Shown here piece by piece: positions 20,929 through 29,097 of a DNA stretch of 34,077 nucleotides. Numbering within the stretch: the stretch's first letter is position 1; every line of letters starts with the position of its first letter. Made by a program: the position numbers and the translations under genes. The DNA comes from Streptomyces luteolus (GTDB taxonomy: Bacteria > Actinomycetota > Actinomycetes > Streptomycetales > Streptomycetaceae). A model generated the notes under the pieces. That model was given only the letters and a program-made list of their open reading frames with translations, did not search any database and was not told the origin of the DNA. The DNA lies in contig NZ_JASCIS010000066.1 of NCBI RefSeq assembly GCF_029968015.1, forward strand, positions 1 through 34,077, in the 5' to 3' direction.

Positions 20929-22688
20929 GCTCGCCCCCGGTTTCTTGCGTCGGTGTCGTTGCTGTTCGAGTCCGCCCGGGATACGGAGGCAACCGTCTGC
21001 GGGTCGAGGTCGAAGAGGGTGCGCAGCGCGTCGGCGTACTCGGAGCCACCGGGTTCGCTCGCGAGCTGCTTGACCCGCACGGTCGGGGCGTGCAGGAGCT
21101 TGTCGACGACGCGTCGCACGGTCTGCGTCATCTCGGCCTGCTGCCGCTCGTCCAGGTCGGGCAGGCGGCCGCGGAGCCGGGCCAGTTCGCTCTGCACCAC
21201 GTCGGCGGCCATGGTGCGCAGGGCGACCACGGTCGGCGTGATGTGCGCGGCCCGCTGCGCGGCACCGAAGGCGGCGACCTCGTCGGCGACGATGGCGCGC
21301 ACCTGGTCCACATCGGCGGCCATCGGCGCGTCGGCGGAGGCCTCGGCGAGCGACTCGATGTCGACGAGCCGCACACCGTCGATCCGATGCACGGCGGCGT
21401 CGATGTCCCGCGGCATGGCGAGGTCGAGCAGAGCGAGCTTGGCGGGGGCGTGCTGAGCGGGGATGACAGCCCGCACGGCTTCGCCGTCAGCAGTACCGCT
21501 CCCGCTTCCGCTGTGGGCAGCTGGTCCGCCAGGGGCGATGGGGGTCCCCCCTGCTCTGGGGGCACCTCCCGGCCGAAGGCTGGGGGAGGAGTCGAGAGCT
21601 TGGGGGAGGGTGGGCACAGCCCCAGGTGCCGGGCAAGCCGAGGACGACTCCGGCCCGGTCGCCGGGTTGTCGAGCACAGCCCCGTTACCGGCCCAAGTAC
21701 CGTGCAACTCAGGGGAGTCGACCCCAGGCGCGTCCGCAAAGGACCCCGCATCCGGGATACGACCATCCCGCGCAGCCGCCGCCGCAAGCCGAGCCACCAA
21801 CGACCCGTCCGGAGCCCGCAGGCTGGGAGCCTCGGCCCGCTCGGGCCCGGCCACGGAGGCAACCGCCGCCGCAACGGCCTCACCCGTGAGTACGAGCCCA
21901 GTCGCCCCCGTACAGGAAACGACGACGTCGACTCGTGTCAGCTCGGCCTCGACGGAGTCCATCGAGGCAACCCGCGCGGAGCACCCCGTACCGGACTCGG
22001 AAAGAATCTCCACGAGCCGCTCGGCCCGCGCCCGCGTGCGGTTGGCGACGGCGATCTCGGCCACGCCGACCCGCGCGAGCGTCGCCGCGGCGAGCGACGA
22101 CATGGACCCGGCGCCGATCACGAGCGCCCGCTTGCCCGCGGCCCACTCGTCCACCGGCGCCCCGTCGGCGAGCTGTTCCAGGCCGAAGGTGACCAGGGAC
22201 TGCCCGGCGCGGTCGATGCCGGTCTCGGAGTGCGCGCGCTTGCCGACCCGCAGGGCCTGCTGGAACAGGTCGTTCAACAGCCGCCCGGCGGTGTGCAGTT
22301 CCTGGGCCGTGGCGAGCGCGTCCTTGATCTGGCCGAGGATCTGGCCCTCGCCGACGACCATGGAGTCGAGCCCGCACGCCACCGAGAGCAGGTGGTGGAC
22401 GGCCCGGTCCTCGTAGTGCACGTACAGATACGGGGTGAGCTCCTCCAGGCCGACGCCGCTGTGCTGGGCGAGCAGCGTGGACAGCTCGGCGACGCCCGCG
22501 TGGAACTTGTCCACGTCGGCGTAGAGCTCGATGCGGTTGCAGGTGGCGAGCACCGCGGCCTCGGTGGCGGGCTCGGCGGCGACGGTGTCGTGCAGCAGCT
22601 TGGCCTGGGCGTCCGCGGGCAGCGCGGCGCGCTCGAGGACGCTCACGGGGGCGCTGCGGTGGCTGAGGCCGACGACGAGGAGACTCAT
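20925..22688 (-). CDS. hemA: Glutamyl-tRNA reductase with long central insertion
   Basis: This enzyme reduces glutamyl-tRNA to glutamate-1-semialdehyde, the first committed step of C5-pathway haem synthesis. The catalytic domain has SHRSAPVSVLERA (9-21) and ATCNRIELY with nucleophile Cys50; GEGQILGQIKDA (113-124) follows. The NADPH domain has GAGSMSSLAAATLARVG (192-208) and resumes at LALLDLAMPRDID (418-430). The C-terminal dimer helices follow. At 587 residues it is about 130-150 longer than most bacterial HemA. The excess is a Pro/Gly/Ala/Ser-rich insertion at about 275-412 inside the NADPH domain, part of which is a dispersed DNA repeat. Its ATG overlaps the rex stop (ATGA). Confidence 0.96.
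   Translation of the reverse strand: MSLLVVGLSHRSAPVSVLERAALPADAQAKLLHDTVAAEPATEAAVLATCNRIELYADVDKFHAGVAELSTLLAQHSGVGLEELTPYLYVHYEDRAVHHLLSVACGLDSMVVGEGQILGQIKDALATAQELHTAGRLLNDLFQQALRVGKRAHSETGIDRAGQSLVTFGLEQLADGAPVDEWAAGKRALVIGAGSMSSLAAATLARVGVAEIAVANRTRARAERLVEILSESGTGCSARVASMDSVEAELTRVDVVVSCTGATGLVLTGEAVAAAVASVAGPERAEAPSLRAPDGSLVARLAAAAARDGRIPDAGSFADAPGVDSPELHGTWAGNGAVLDNPATGPESSSACPAPGAVPTLPQALDSSPSLRPGGAPRAGGTPIAPGGPAAHSGSGSGTADGEAVRAVIPAQHAPAKLALLDLAMPRDIDAAVHRIDGVRLVDIESLAEASADAPMAADVDQVRAIVADEVAAFGAAQRAAHITPTVVALRTMAADVVQSELARLRGRLPDLDERQQAEMTQTVRRVVDKLLHAPTVRVKQLASEPGGSEYADALRTLFDLDPQTVASVSRADSNSNDTDARNRGRA
21537..21617. repeat. Dispersed GC-rich palindromic repeat within hemA
   Basis: The plus strand contains GGGGTCCCCC, CTCTGGGGGCACCTCCC, GGCCGAAGGCTGGGGGAGG and AGCTTGGGGGAGGGTGGGCA in close order, with G-tracts that pair with nearby C-tracts. 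I recognise this from memory as a repeat scattered in Streptomyces genomes. On the minus strand it reads through in the hemA frame as residues 358-384 (VPTLPQALDSS...GGTPI), with no stop. Confidence 0.7.
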
Positions 22689-23515
22689 GCCGGCATCACG
22701 GCGGGTACGTCCCCGTCGGGTCCCTTGCGGTCGGTGGTCTCGGCGCGGGCGGCGGGCGGTGCGGCGGCCTCCGCGTCGCTCTCGGCGACCGGTGCGTCGG
22801 CCGCCGCGGCCTCGGCGACGGCGTCCGCGACGACAGCCTCGGCACCGGCTTCCTCGCCCGCCTTGCGCTGCTCGTGGAAGGCGAGGATCTGCAGCTCGAT
22901 GGAGAGGTCGACCTTGCGCACGTCGACGCCGTCCGGCACGGACAGAACGGTCGGCGCGAAGTTCAGGATGGAGGTGATGCCGGCGGCCACCAGACGGTCG
23001 CAGACCTGCTGGGCGGCGCCCGCGGGGGTCGAGATCACGCCGATCGAGACGCCGTTGTCGTCGATGATCTTCTCGAGCTCGTCGGTGTGCTGCACCGGCA
23101 TGCCCGCGACGGGCGTACCCGCCATGTTCGGGTCGGCGTCGATCAGTGCGGCGACCCGGAATCCACGGGACGCGAACCCGCCGTAATTGGCCAGGGCGGC
23201 GCCGAGATTACCGATACCGACGATCACAACCGGCCAGTCCTGGGTGAGCCCCAGTTCACGGCTGATCTGGTACACGAGATACTCGACGTCGTACCCGACA
23301 CCACGGGTGCCGTACGAGCCGAGGTACGAGAAGTCCTTGCGCAGCTTCGCGGAGTTGACCCCCGCCGCGGCCGCGAGTTCCTCGGAGGAGACCGTGGGAA
23401 CCGAGCGCTCCGACAGTGCGGTCAGCGCGCGAAGGTACAGCGGAAGCCGGGCGACGGTGGCCTCGGGAATCCCTCGGCTGCGGGTCGCCGGTCGGTGAGT
23501 TCGGCCAGTTGCCAC
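22685..23515 (-). CDS. rex: Redox-sensing transcriptional repressor Rex
   Basis: This 276-residue regulator has an N-terminal winged helix (about 18-85: LPLYLRALTAL, SSEELAAAAGVNSAKLRKDFSYLG, GTRGVGYDV) and an NAD(H)-binding Rossmann domain with VIVGIGNLGAALANY (97-111) and ISTPAGAAQ, followed by the domain-swap helix ELQILAFHEQ. The last 50 residues are an Ala/Glu/Asp-rich tail absent from short Rex proteins. Rex binds operators when NADH/NAD+ is low and releases them when NADH rises. I chose GTG 23515 because AGGAG is 5 nt upstream. A Rex operator lies 77-94 bp upstream, so autoregulation with hemACD is expected, as described for S. coelicolor. Confidence 0.96.
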   Translation of the reverse strand: MATGRTHRPATRSRGIPEATVARLPLYLRALTALSERSVPTVSSEELAAAAGVNSAKLRKDFSYLGSYGTRGVGYDVEYLVYQISRELGLTQDWPVVIVGIGNLGAALANYGGFASRGFRVAALIDADPNMAGTPVAGMPVQHTDELEKIIDDNGVSIGVISTPAGAAQQVCDRLVAAGITSILNFAPTVLSVPDGVDVRKVDLSIELQILAFHEQRKAGEEAGAEAVVADAVAEAAAADAPVAESDAEAAAPPAARAETTDRKGPDGDVPAVMPA

Positions 23516-23857
23516 GGTGCTCCTGCGGGTAGAGCGGGGCTGTAGGCGGCCAGAAGTCCCCAGACCGCCCCGTCGAATGCAGGCTATGTCTTTGTGAACG
23601 CGTGCACAAAGATGGTGTCCGGTTTGTCCGGCCAAAGTGACCGGGGTCACGCGCCAGTTGTACGCCGAAGTGGAACCGGCGCGGGCGGCGCGACGTTGGT
23701 TACCCGTAGGGGGCAAAACCGCACACTCTCCTCACGATTTCCAAGCCCCCGCGACCAAATCGCCCCCGATCGTAATCGAATTTCAGACTGGTCGGTCAGT
23801 TCCCGATCCTGCCCGCATCGCCCCGGAACCGCCCGTGCCTGCGCCGGGCCGCCCCGG
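23516..23857. other. Non-coding 342-bp region between the redoxin gene and rex
   Basis: No gene is visible. Besides the Rex operator it holds GTGACC-GG-GGTCAC (23637-23650), a perfect 6-bp-arm palindrome about 125 bp upstream of rex that may be a second regulator site. The far end (about 23700-23800) is less GC-rich, with TTGGTTACCC and AATCGAATTTCAGA. Confidence 0.5.
23581..23609 (-). promoter_or_regulatory. Rex operator overlapping the rex-hemACD promoter
   Basis: TTGTGAACGCGTGCACAA (23592-23609) matches the Rex operator consensus TTGTGAA-N4-TTCACAA except for one base in one arm. On the minus strand TTGTGC (23609-23604) is a possible -35 and, 17 bp on, TAGCCT (23586-23581) a possible -10, so bound Rex would block polymerase. 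Confidence 0.85.
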
Positions 23858-24136
23858 CTAAGCGGTGAGGGCCCGCCGCAGACGATCTTCATTGACGCGC
23901 CAGAAGTCGTGCTGCGCCCCATCCACGAGCACCACGGGAATCTGCTCCCAGTACTTTCGGTGCAACTCCTCGTCCTGCGTGATGTCCTTCTTCTCCCATG
24001 CGGCGCCCGTCTCTCCGCAGACCTTTTCGATCACTTCCTGTGCCGTATCGCACAGATGACAGCCCGGCTTACCGATCAAGGTCACCAGCCGGTCCTCGGG
24101 CCGCTTCTTCTCCGTACGCCGAAAAATGGGACTCAT
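23858..24136 (-). CDS. Glutaredoxin/thioredoxin-fold redox protein
   Basis: This is a 92-residue protein (MSPIFRRTEKK...). Strand 1 VTLIGKPG leads into the dithiol motif Cys26-His-Leu-Cys29, and IPVVLVDG is the cis-proline loop of the thioredoxin fold. It fits the short glutaredoxin-like (DUF836/NrdH-like) group. I chose ATG 24136; an upstream in-frame start would add a basic extension that lacks support. It lies upstream of rex on the same strand, separated by 342 bp. A redoxin next to hemA is an old actinobacterial arrangement, and a thiol-redox role linked to the hem cluster is inferred. Confidence 0.85.
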   Translation of the reverse strand: MSPIFRRTEKKRPEDRLVTLIGKPGCHLCDTAQEVIEKVCGETGAAWEKKDITQDEELHRKYWEQIPVVLVDGAQHDFWRVNEDRLRRALTA

Positions 24137-24263
24137 ACGGCCATTCTCGCGCGCCCGCGAGCCAAGCGGACCCCTCCGTCGCGAGAGCCACACGCGGCAC
24201 TCGTCACAGCGATTAACGGTGCGGTAGCGGAGAGTTCACGGGCTTCGAACGCGCGCGACTCCG

Positions 24264-25238
24264 ATGGCACCGAACAGAATGGCTATGCTCACGGACATGG
24301 CCGCTCTCGGATGGCTCACACCCCGTAGGCGCTCCGCCACCGCGCGCAGCGTCCTGGCAGGCGAGGCCTCGGCGGAGGCAGCGCGCAAGTCCTCGCAGGA
24401 GCTGGAACTCGCAGAGGAACCCACCGAGTCCGCACAGCCCGCGGAACCGGAGTTCCCGGTCGCGGGCGACGACAGGGCCGCCGCCTTCTTCGACCTCGAC
24501 AACACCGTGATGCAGGGCGCCGCCCTCTTCCACTTCGGCCGCGGCCTCTACAAACGGAAGTTCTTCCAGCGCCAGGAACTGGCCCGATTCGCCTGGCAGC
24601 AGGCCTGGTTCAGGATCGCCGGCGTCGAGGACCCGGAGCACATGCAGGACGTCCGCGAGAGCGCCCTGTCCATCGTCAAGGGCCACCGCGTCGCCGAGCT
24701 GATGTCCATCGGCGAGGAGATCTACGACGAGTACATGGCGGAGCGCATCTGGCCGGGCACCCGCGCCCTGGCCCAGGCGCACCTGGACGCGGGCCAGAAG
24801 GTCTGGCTCGTCACCGCCGCGCCCGTCGAGACCGCGACGATCATCGCCCGCCGCCTCGGCCTGACCGGCGCCCTCGGCACCGTCGCGGAGTCCGTCGACG
24901 GCGTCTACACCGGCAAGCTCGTCGGCGAACCCCTGCACGGGCCCGCGAAGGCCGAGGCGGTGCGCGCCCTCGCCGTGGCGGAGGGCCTGCACCTGAACCG
25001 CTGCGCGGCGTACAGCGACTCGCACAACGACATTCCGATGCTGTCGCTCGTCGGGCACCCGTACGCGATCAACCCCGACAGCAAACTGCGCAAGCACGCA
25101 CGCGAACGGGACTGGCGACTGCGCGACTATCGCACCGGCCGCAAGGCCGCCAAGGTCGGCATCCCGGCCGCCGCCGGCGTGGGCGCGATCGCCGGCGGCA
25201 CCGCCGCCGCGGTCGCCCTGCACCGCCGCCGCCGCTGA
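24264..25238 (+). CDS. HAD-IB family phosphatase (SerB-like) with hydrophobic C-terminal tail
   Basis: This 324-residue protein has HAD motif I FFDLDNTV (nucleophile Asp77), motif II VTAAP (about 183), a lysine in the HGPAKAEAV stretch, and motif IV YSDSHNDIPM (about 250). It belongs to the SerB1/CicA-like subfamily, which dephosphorylates phosphoserine or lysophospholipids. The first 65 residues are a charged Ala/Glu-rich extension. The C-terminus has a 20-residue hydrophobic Gly/Ala segment then RRRR, suggesting a membrane tail. The start is uncertain: ATG 24264, 24279, 24285 and 24297 are all in frame and none has a clear ribosome site. It is divergent from the redoxin. Confidence 0.85.
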   Translation: MAPNRMAMLTDMAALGWLTPRRRSATARSVLAGEASAEAARKSSQELELAEEPTESAQPAEPEFPVAGDDRAAAFFDLDNTVMQGAALFHFGRGLYKRKFFQRQELARFAWQQAWFRIAGVEDPEHMQDVRESALSIVKGHRVAELMSIGEEIYDEYMAERIWPGTRALAQAHLDAGQKVWLVTAAPVETATIIARRLGLTGALGTVAESVDGVYTGKLVGEPLHGPAKAEAVRALAVAEGLHLNRCAAYSDSHNDIPMLSLVGHPYAINPDSKLRKHARERDWRLRDYRTGRKAAKVGIPAAAGVGAIAGGTAAAVALHRRRR

Positions 25239-25646
25239 ACCCCGGCTCCCCGGCTCCCCGCCGCCGCGCGTACTCCCCCGTGACCGGCGGGGGTCCGTGT
25301 GCCGTGCACCGTCCGTACACGGCACAGGGCGTGCTCCCGTACGAGCCGATCCGTACGTGTTACCCGTGTCTCCGGACCGTCAGTCCTGTCCGGGGGACTC
25401 GACCACAACACGCCCCGCACTCAGACAGATCACGGTCTAATCCGATCAACAACTGCTCACTCTGCGGTACTTGAAGCGTCGAAGATCCGTAACAGAAGCG
25501 ACGGAATCGATGATTTGAGCAACTGGGTGTAGCGCTCCCTGCACGAAGCGTTATTCTCCTCAGACGCATACAGGACCCCGCACGTCGCTACGACGGGTGA
25601 ACGGTCCCACACTGCACGTGATGGAAGCTCTGCCTCTGGGAGTCCC
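25239..25646. other. 408-bp non-coding region upstream of bldN
   Basis: No convincing gene is present. It starts with a terminator hairpin (25298-25326) and then becomes clearly less GC-rich (about 25420-25560) than the flanking genes, the sign of a regulatory region. CGTAAC at 25488-25493 is followed 14 bp later by CGATGA, close to a BldN-type promoter but with short spacing. In S. coelicolor BldD is known to repress bldN; I could not identify a full BldD box here by eye. Confidence 0.6.
25298..25326 (+). terminator. Hairpin after the HAD-IB gene
   Basis: TGTGCCGTG (25298-25306) and CACGGCACA (25318-25326) form a perfect 9-bp stem with an 11-nt loop, 60 bp after the HAD-IB stop codon. Confidence 0.6.
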
Positions 25647-26474
25647 GTGTACCCACACGTCGGGGTTGACACCTCGGGCCTGGCTACGCTGCGCGCAACG
25701 GTCGCCGACCGCTTGCGCGGCTTCGTCCCCACCGCGTACGCCGTCCCCGCCTTCGCCGTCCCTGCACCGACCGCCCCCTGCTACGCGCTGGCCGAGGGCC
25801 TCGGGAAGGGGCCGACGCGCACCGCCGTCGTCGAAGGGCGCCGGCCCGACGGCCGGCATGCCGTCGGCAGACGCGGCCGCACCGGCACCACGTCGACCAC
25901 CGCCCGCCGTCCCGCGGCGGACAGCGACAGCGCCCGCATGATGGACCTGGTCGAACGCGCCCAGGCCGGCGAGGCCGACGCCTTCGGCCGCCTCTACGAC
26001 CAGTACAGCGACACCGTCTACCGCTACATCTATTACCGCGTCGGCGGCAAAGCCACTGCCGAGGACCTGACCAGCGAGACCTTTCTGCGCGCCCTGCGCC
26101 GCATCGGCACGTTCACCTGGCAGGGCCGCGACTTCGGCGCCTGGCTCGTGACGATCGCCCGCAACCTCGTCGCCGACCACTTCAAGTCCAGCCGCTTCCG
26201 CCTCGAGGTCACCACCGGCGAAATGCTCGACGCGAACGAGGTCGAGCGCAGCCCCGAGGACTCCGTCCTGGAGTCCCTCTCCAACGCCGCGCTGCTCGAA
26301 GCGGTGCGCCGACTCAACCCGCAACAGCAGGAATGCGTGACCCTGCGCTTCCTCCAGGGCCTCTCGGTCGCCGAGACCGCCCGCGTCATGGGCAAGAACG
26401 AGGGCGCGATCAAGACCCTCCAGTACCGCGCGGTGCGCACCCTCGCCCGACTCCTGCCGGACGACGCCCGCTGA
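25647..26474 (+). CDS. bldN: ECF sigma factor BldN (pro-sigma)
   Basis: This 275-residue sigma factor is needed for aerial hyphae in Streptomyces. The start is GTG 25647 after GGGAG, giving M/VYPHVGVDTSGLATLR. Residues 1-96 are the unusual N-terminal pro-sequence (Pro/Ala then Arg/Gly-rich), which in S. coelicolor is removed by proteolysis. Region 2 (about 97-165) has LVERAQAGEADAFGRLYDQYSDTVYRYIYYRV, EDLTSETFLRAL and FGAWLVTIARNLVADHF. Region 4 (about 212-270) has LNPQQQECVTLRFLQGLSVAETARVMGKNEGAIKTLQYRAV, a clear helix-turn-helix. Known targets include chaplin and rodlin genes. rsbN follows on the same strand after 283 bp. Confidence 0.96.
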   Translation: MYPHVGVDTSGLATLRATVADRLRGFVPTAYAVPAFAVPAPTAPCYALAEGLGKGPTRTAVVEGRRPDGRHAVGRRGRTGTTSTTARRPAADSDSARMMDLVERAQAGEADAFGRLYDQYSDTVYRYIYYRVGGKATAEDLTSETFLRALRRIGTFTWQGRDFGAWLVTIARNLVADHFKSSRFRLEVTTGEMLDANEVERSPEDSVLESLSNAALLEAVRRLNPQQQECVTLRFLQGLSVAETARVMGKNEGAIKTLQYRAVRTLARLLPDDAR

Positions 26475-26656
26475 CCCCCTCGTACGACCGCCCCCCCACA
26501 CCGTCCCCCACCGCCCCCGTACGACCGTCCCCCACATGTCCCCCGATCTCACACCCCCTCACGCCCCCTCACGCCCCCTCTCCGGCGACGCCACGTGACC
26601 CTCAACTCACCGCCCGTGACGGGTGGATGAGGAAAGCGGTCGGATCATCTTTCGTC

Positions 26657-26685
26657 CGTAACCCAAGTGCCGCGACCGTCGTTGT
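26657..26685 (+). promoter_or_regulatory. Candidate BldN-dependent promoter of rsbN
   Basis: CGTAAC (26657-26662) is followed after 17 bp by CGTTGT (26680-26685), about 73 bp before the rsbN start. I recall the BldN consensus as CGTAAC-N16-CGTTGA, so this is one base longer in spacing and one base different. The preceding 150 bp are C-rich low-complexity sequence with repeated CGTACGACCG and CTCACGCCCC. Confidence 0.6.
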
Positions 26686-26757
26686 GCGGGATGCAGGCTC
26701 CCTGTGGTCACCGACCCCCGGGGGAGTCGGACGTCATGACGAGAGGAGGTGCCGCCA

Positions 26758-27972
26758 GTGATCGCGAATGTTTCGGCACACCGGCGGGCGAACGCCTTCG
26801 CCCAGGCCCTGGAGGAGCAGTCCGACCAGGCCGCGGCGGCCGAGCAGCCAGAGAGCACCGAGGCCTCCCCCGCTGCCGAACAGGCAGCGAGGAGCCGGAT
26901 GCTGGCCTTGGCCGGTGGGCTCGGCGAGCTGCCCAAGCCGGAGTTGGACCCCGAGGTCAAGGTGGTCCAGCGGGCCCAGCTGATGGCCGCCATGGAGGCG
27001 ATGCTTCAGGAGGGCACCGCCGCCGGAGGCGACGGAGTGAGCCCCTCGGTGCCCGAACCGCGCGCGGGCAAGGGCGCCCACCGGGCAAGCCCGCTGCGCA
27101 AATTGCGCCCCCGCTCCCGGCTGTCGAAGGGCATCGCGGCCGGCGGCCTCACCGTCGGCGTGGCCGCCGGGGCGTTCAGCGGCGTCGCCGCCGCCAGCTC
27201 CGACGCCCTGCCCGGCGACCATCTGTACGGGCTGAAGCGCGGCATGGAAGACCTCAAGCTCGGCATGGCCGACGACGACTCGGCCCGCGGCGAGCTCTAC
27301 CTCAACCAGGCCTCCACCCGCCTCCAGGAGGCCCGCCGCCTCATGGAGCGCGGCCGGGTCGGCGCACTCGACCACGAGTCGCTCAGCGAGGTCCGGCACA
27401 CCCTGCGCGGGATGCGCAACGACGCCAGCGAAGGCCACCGCCTGCTGCACGCCGCGTACCAACGCGACGGGTCGATCGCCCCCATCCAGGCCCTGAACAG
27501 CTTCTCGCAGGCGCACCGCGACACCTGGAGATCCCTGCGCGACCGCCTCCCGCTGCAGCTCGCCGACGTCGGGGACGAGGTCAGCTCCGTCTTCGACGCC
27601 ATAGACGAGGAGGTCGCCCCGCTGAAGTCCCTGCTGCCGAGCACCCCGGAGACCGGCGGGGGCACGGGCAGCGGCACCGACCGCCCGGACTCCGGCACCA
27701 CCGGCAACGACGACGGCAGGCAGTCGCCCGGCGACGGCTCAGGCAGCAGCCCCGGCGGCAGCGACAGCAGGCCGAAGCCGTCGTCGAGCGGCAGCAAGGA
27801 CGACGGCCTCATCGGCGGCGGCGGCCTGCTCGAACCGCCCGCGGACGAAAGCGGCAGCGCCACCCCGTCCGACGAGAAGGCCACTCCCGGCAAGCCGGAC
27901 GTCACCCTCCCGCCGGTCCTCCCGGGCCTCCTGCCCGGCCTCGGCATCGACGGCGAGGACACCACGAAGTAG
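26758..27972 (+). CDS. rsbN: Anti-sigma factor RsbN (DUF5667-type, single-pass membrane)
   Basis: This 404-residue protein starts at GTG 26758, 7 nt after GAGAGGAGGT. The cytoplasmic N-terminus (VIANVSAHRRANAFAQALEEQ...) is the expected sigma-binding segment. A basic stretch RKLRPRSRLSK precedes one membrane helix (about 125-147). Outside lies the DUF5667 helical domain (about 148-285: ALPGDHLYGLKRGMEDLKLG, YLNQASTRLQEARRLM). The tail is Gly/Ser/Asp/Pro-rich and ends PVLPGLLPGLGIDGEDTTK. Its position right after bldN and its topology identify it as the BldN-specific anti-sigma described in S. venezuelae. A BldN-like promoter in front implies negative feedback. Confidence 0.92.
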   Translation: MIANVSAHRRANAFAQALEEQSDQAAAAEQPESTEASPAAEQAARSRMLALAGGLGELPKPELDPEVKVVQRAQLMAAMEAMLQEGTAAGGDGVSPSVPEPRAGKGAHRASPLRKLRPRSRLSKGIAAGGLTVGVAAGAFSGVAAASSDALPGDHLYGLKRGMEDLKLGMADDDSARGELYLNQASTRLQEARRLMERGRVGALDHESLSEVRHTLRGMRNDASEGHRLLHAAYQRDGSIAPIQALNSFSQAHRDTWRSLRDRLPLQLADVGDEVSSVFDAIDEEVAPLKSLLPSTPETGGGTGSGTDRPDSGTTGNDDGRQSPGDGSGSSPGGSDSRPKPSSSGSKDDGLIGGGGLLEPPADESGSATPSDEKATPGKPDVTLPPVLPGLLPGLGIDGEDTTK

Positions 27973-27979
27973 CGCGGTA

Positions 27980-28032
27980 CGTACGTGTGTGGGGGCGCCC
28001 TCCGGCCAGGAGGGCGCCCCCACACACGTACG
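27980..28032. terminator. Strong bidirectional terminator between rsbN and the acyltransferase gene
   Basis: A perfect 24-bp inverted repeat (arms 27980-28003 and 28009-28032, inner GGGGGCGCCCTCC, 5-nt loop GGCCA) starts 8 bp after the rsbN stop and ends 11 bp before the acyltransferase stop. Confidence 0.93.
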
Positions 28033-28042
28033 CGTCAAGAAC

Positions 28043-29083
28043 TCAGAAGAACACCGACCGCCGCTGCACTAGGAGCTTGTACAGCGTGTGCTGGATCTGC
28101 TCCCGCACCTGGTCCGTCAGGTTGAACATCAGCATCGGGTCCTCGGCCGCCTCCGGCGGATAGCCGTCCGTCGGGATCGGCTCGCCGAACTGGATCGTCC
28201 ACTTCGTCGGCAGCGGCACCGCGCCCAGCGGCCCCAGCCACGGAAACGTCGGCGTGATCGGGAAGTACGGGAAGCCGAGCACCCGCGCCAGCGTCTTCGC
28301 GTTGCCGATCATCGGGTAGATCTCCTCGGCCCCGACGATCGAGCACGGCACGATCGGGGTGCCGGCGCGCAGCGCGGTCGACACGAACCCGCCACGCCCG
28401 AACCGCTGCAACTTGTACCGCTCGCTGAACGGCTTGCCGATGCCCTTGAACCCCTCGGGCATCACCCCCACCAACTCCCCGCGCTCCAGGAGCTGTTGGG
28501 CGTCCTCGGCGCAGGCCAGGGTGTGTCCCGCCTTGCGGGCCAGCTCGTTCACCACCGGCAGCATGAACACCAGGTCGGCGGCGAGCAGCCGCAGATGCCG
28601 GTTCTGCGGATGCCGGTCGTGCACGGCGACCTGCAGCATCAGCCCGTCGAGCGGCAGCGTCCCGGAGTGGTTGGCGACGATCAGCGCACCGCCGTCCGCC
28701 GGGATGTTCTCGATGCCCTTCACGTCGACCCGGAAGTACTTCTCGTACACGGGCCGCAGCATCGACATCAGGACCTGGTCGGTCAGCTCCTGGTCGTAGC
28801 CGAACTCGTCCACGTCGTACTCGCCGGTGAGGCGGCGGCGCAGGAAGGACAGGCCGCCCGCGATCCGGCGCTCCCAGCCGCCCTGCTCAGGCTCGGTCTC
28901 CTCAGGGCCAGACGTCGCGTCGAGGCCGGCCGGCTCGCCCTGGCCGGGCAGGGCGCGCACCTCGCGTACGGCCGAGGGCTCGGCGGGCTTGCGGCGGCCC
29001 GGCTGCCTCGGCCGGGTCCTGCGCTCACCGCGCGGCCGGTCGGCCGCCCCCTCGTCGAACGGAATGACCTTGGCGTCCGCCAT
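28043..29083 (-). CDS. Lysophospholipid acyltransferase (PlsC-like)
   Basis: This 346-residue protein has a disordered Arg/Glu/Pro-rich first 85 residues, then the acyltransferase fold. The catalytic block is NHSGTLPLDG (138-147), with His139 and Asp146, so the spacing is H-x6-D instead of the textbook H-x4-D. The MPEGFKGIGK block is the later substrate-binding motif, and GTPIVPCSIVGAEEIYPM is the next conserved strand. This variant family is common in actinobacteria and is predicted to acylate glycerophospholipids at the membrane. GAGGAG lies 10 nt before ATG 29083, overlapping the end of the SDR gene 14 bp upstream, so the two form an operon. The longer open frame upstream is a shadow. Confidence 0.87.
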   Translation of the reverse strand: MADAKVIPFDEGAADRPRGERRTRPRQPGRRKPAEPSAVREVRALPGQGEPAGLDATSGPEETEPEQGGWERRIAGGLSFLRRRLTGEYDVDEFGYDQELTDQVLMSMLRPVYEKYFRVDVKGIENIPADGGALIVANHSGTLPLDGLMLQVAVHDRHPQNRHLRLLAADLVFMLPVVNELARKAGHTLACAEDAQQLLERGELVGVMPEGFKGIGKPFSERYKLQRFGRGGFVSTALRAGTPIVPCSIVGAEEIYPMIGNAKTLARVLGFPYFPITPTFPWLGPLGAVPLPTKWTIQFGEPIPTDGYPPEAAEDPMLMFNLTDQVREQIQHTLYKLLVQRRSVFF

Positions 29084-29097
29084 CGTTGCTGCGCTCC

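Noticed and set aside
21090..23186. 698-codon plus-strand frame opposite hemA and rex
   Set aside because: Antisense to conserved HemA and Rex domains.
25488..25513. BldN-type promoter in front of bldN (autoactivation)
   Set aside because: CGTAAC and CGATGA are 14 bp apart instead of about 16; too weak to claim.
25457..25732. 91-codon minus-strand ORF over the bldN start
   Set aside because: Overlaps the bldN pro-sequence in antisense and has no ribosome site or recognisable domain.
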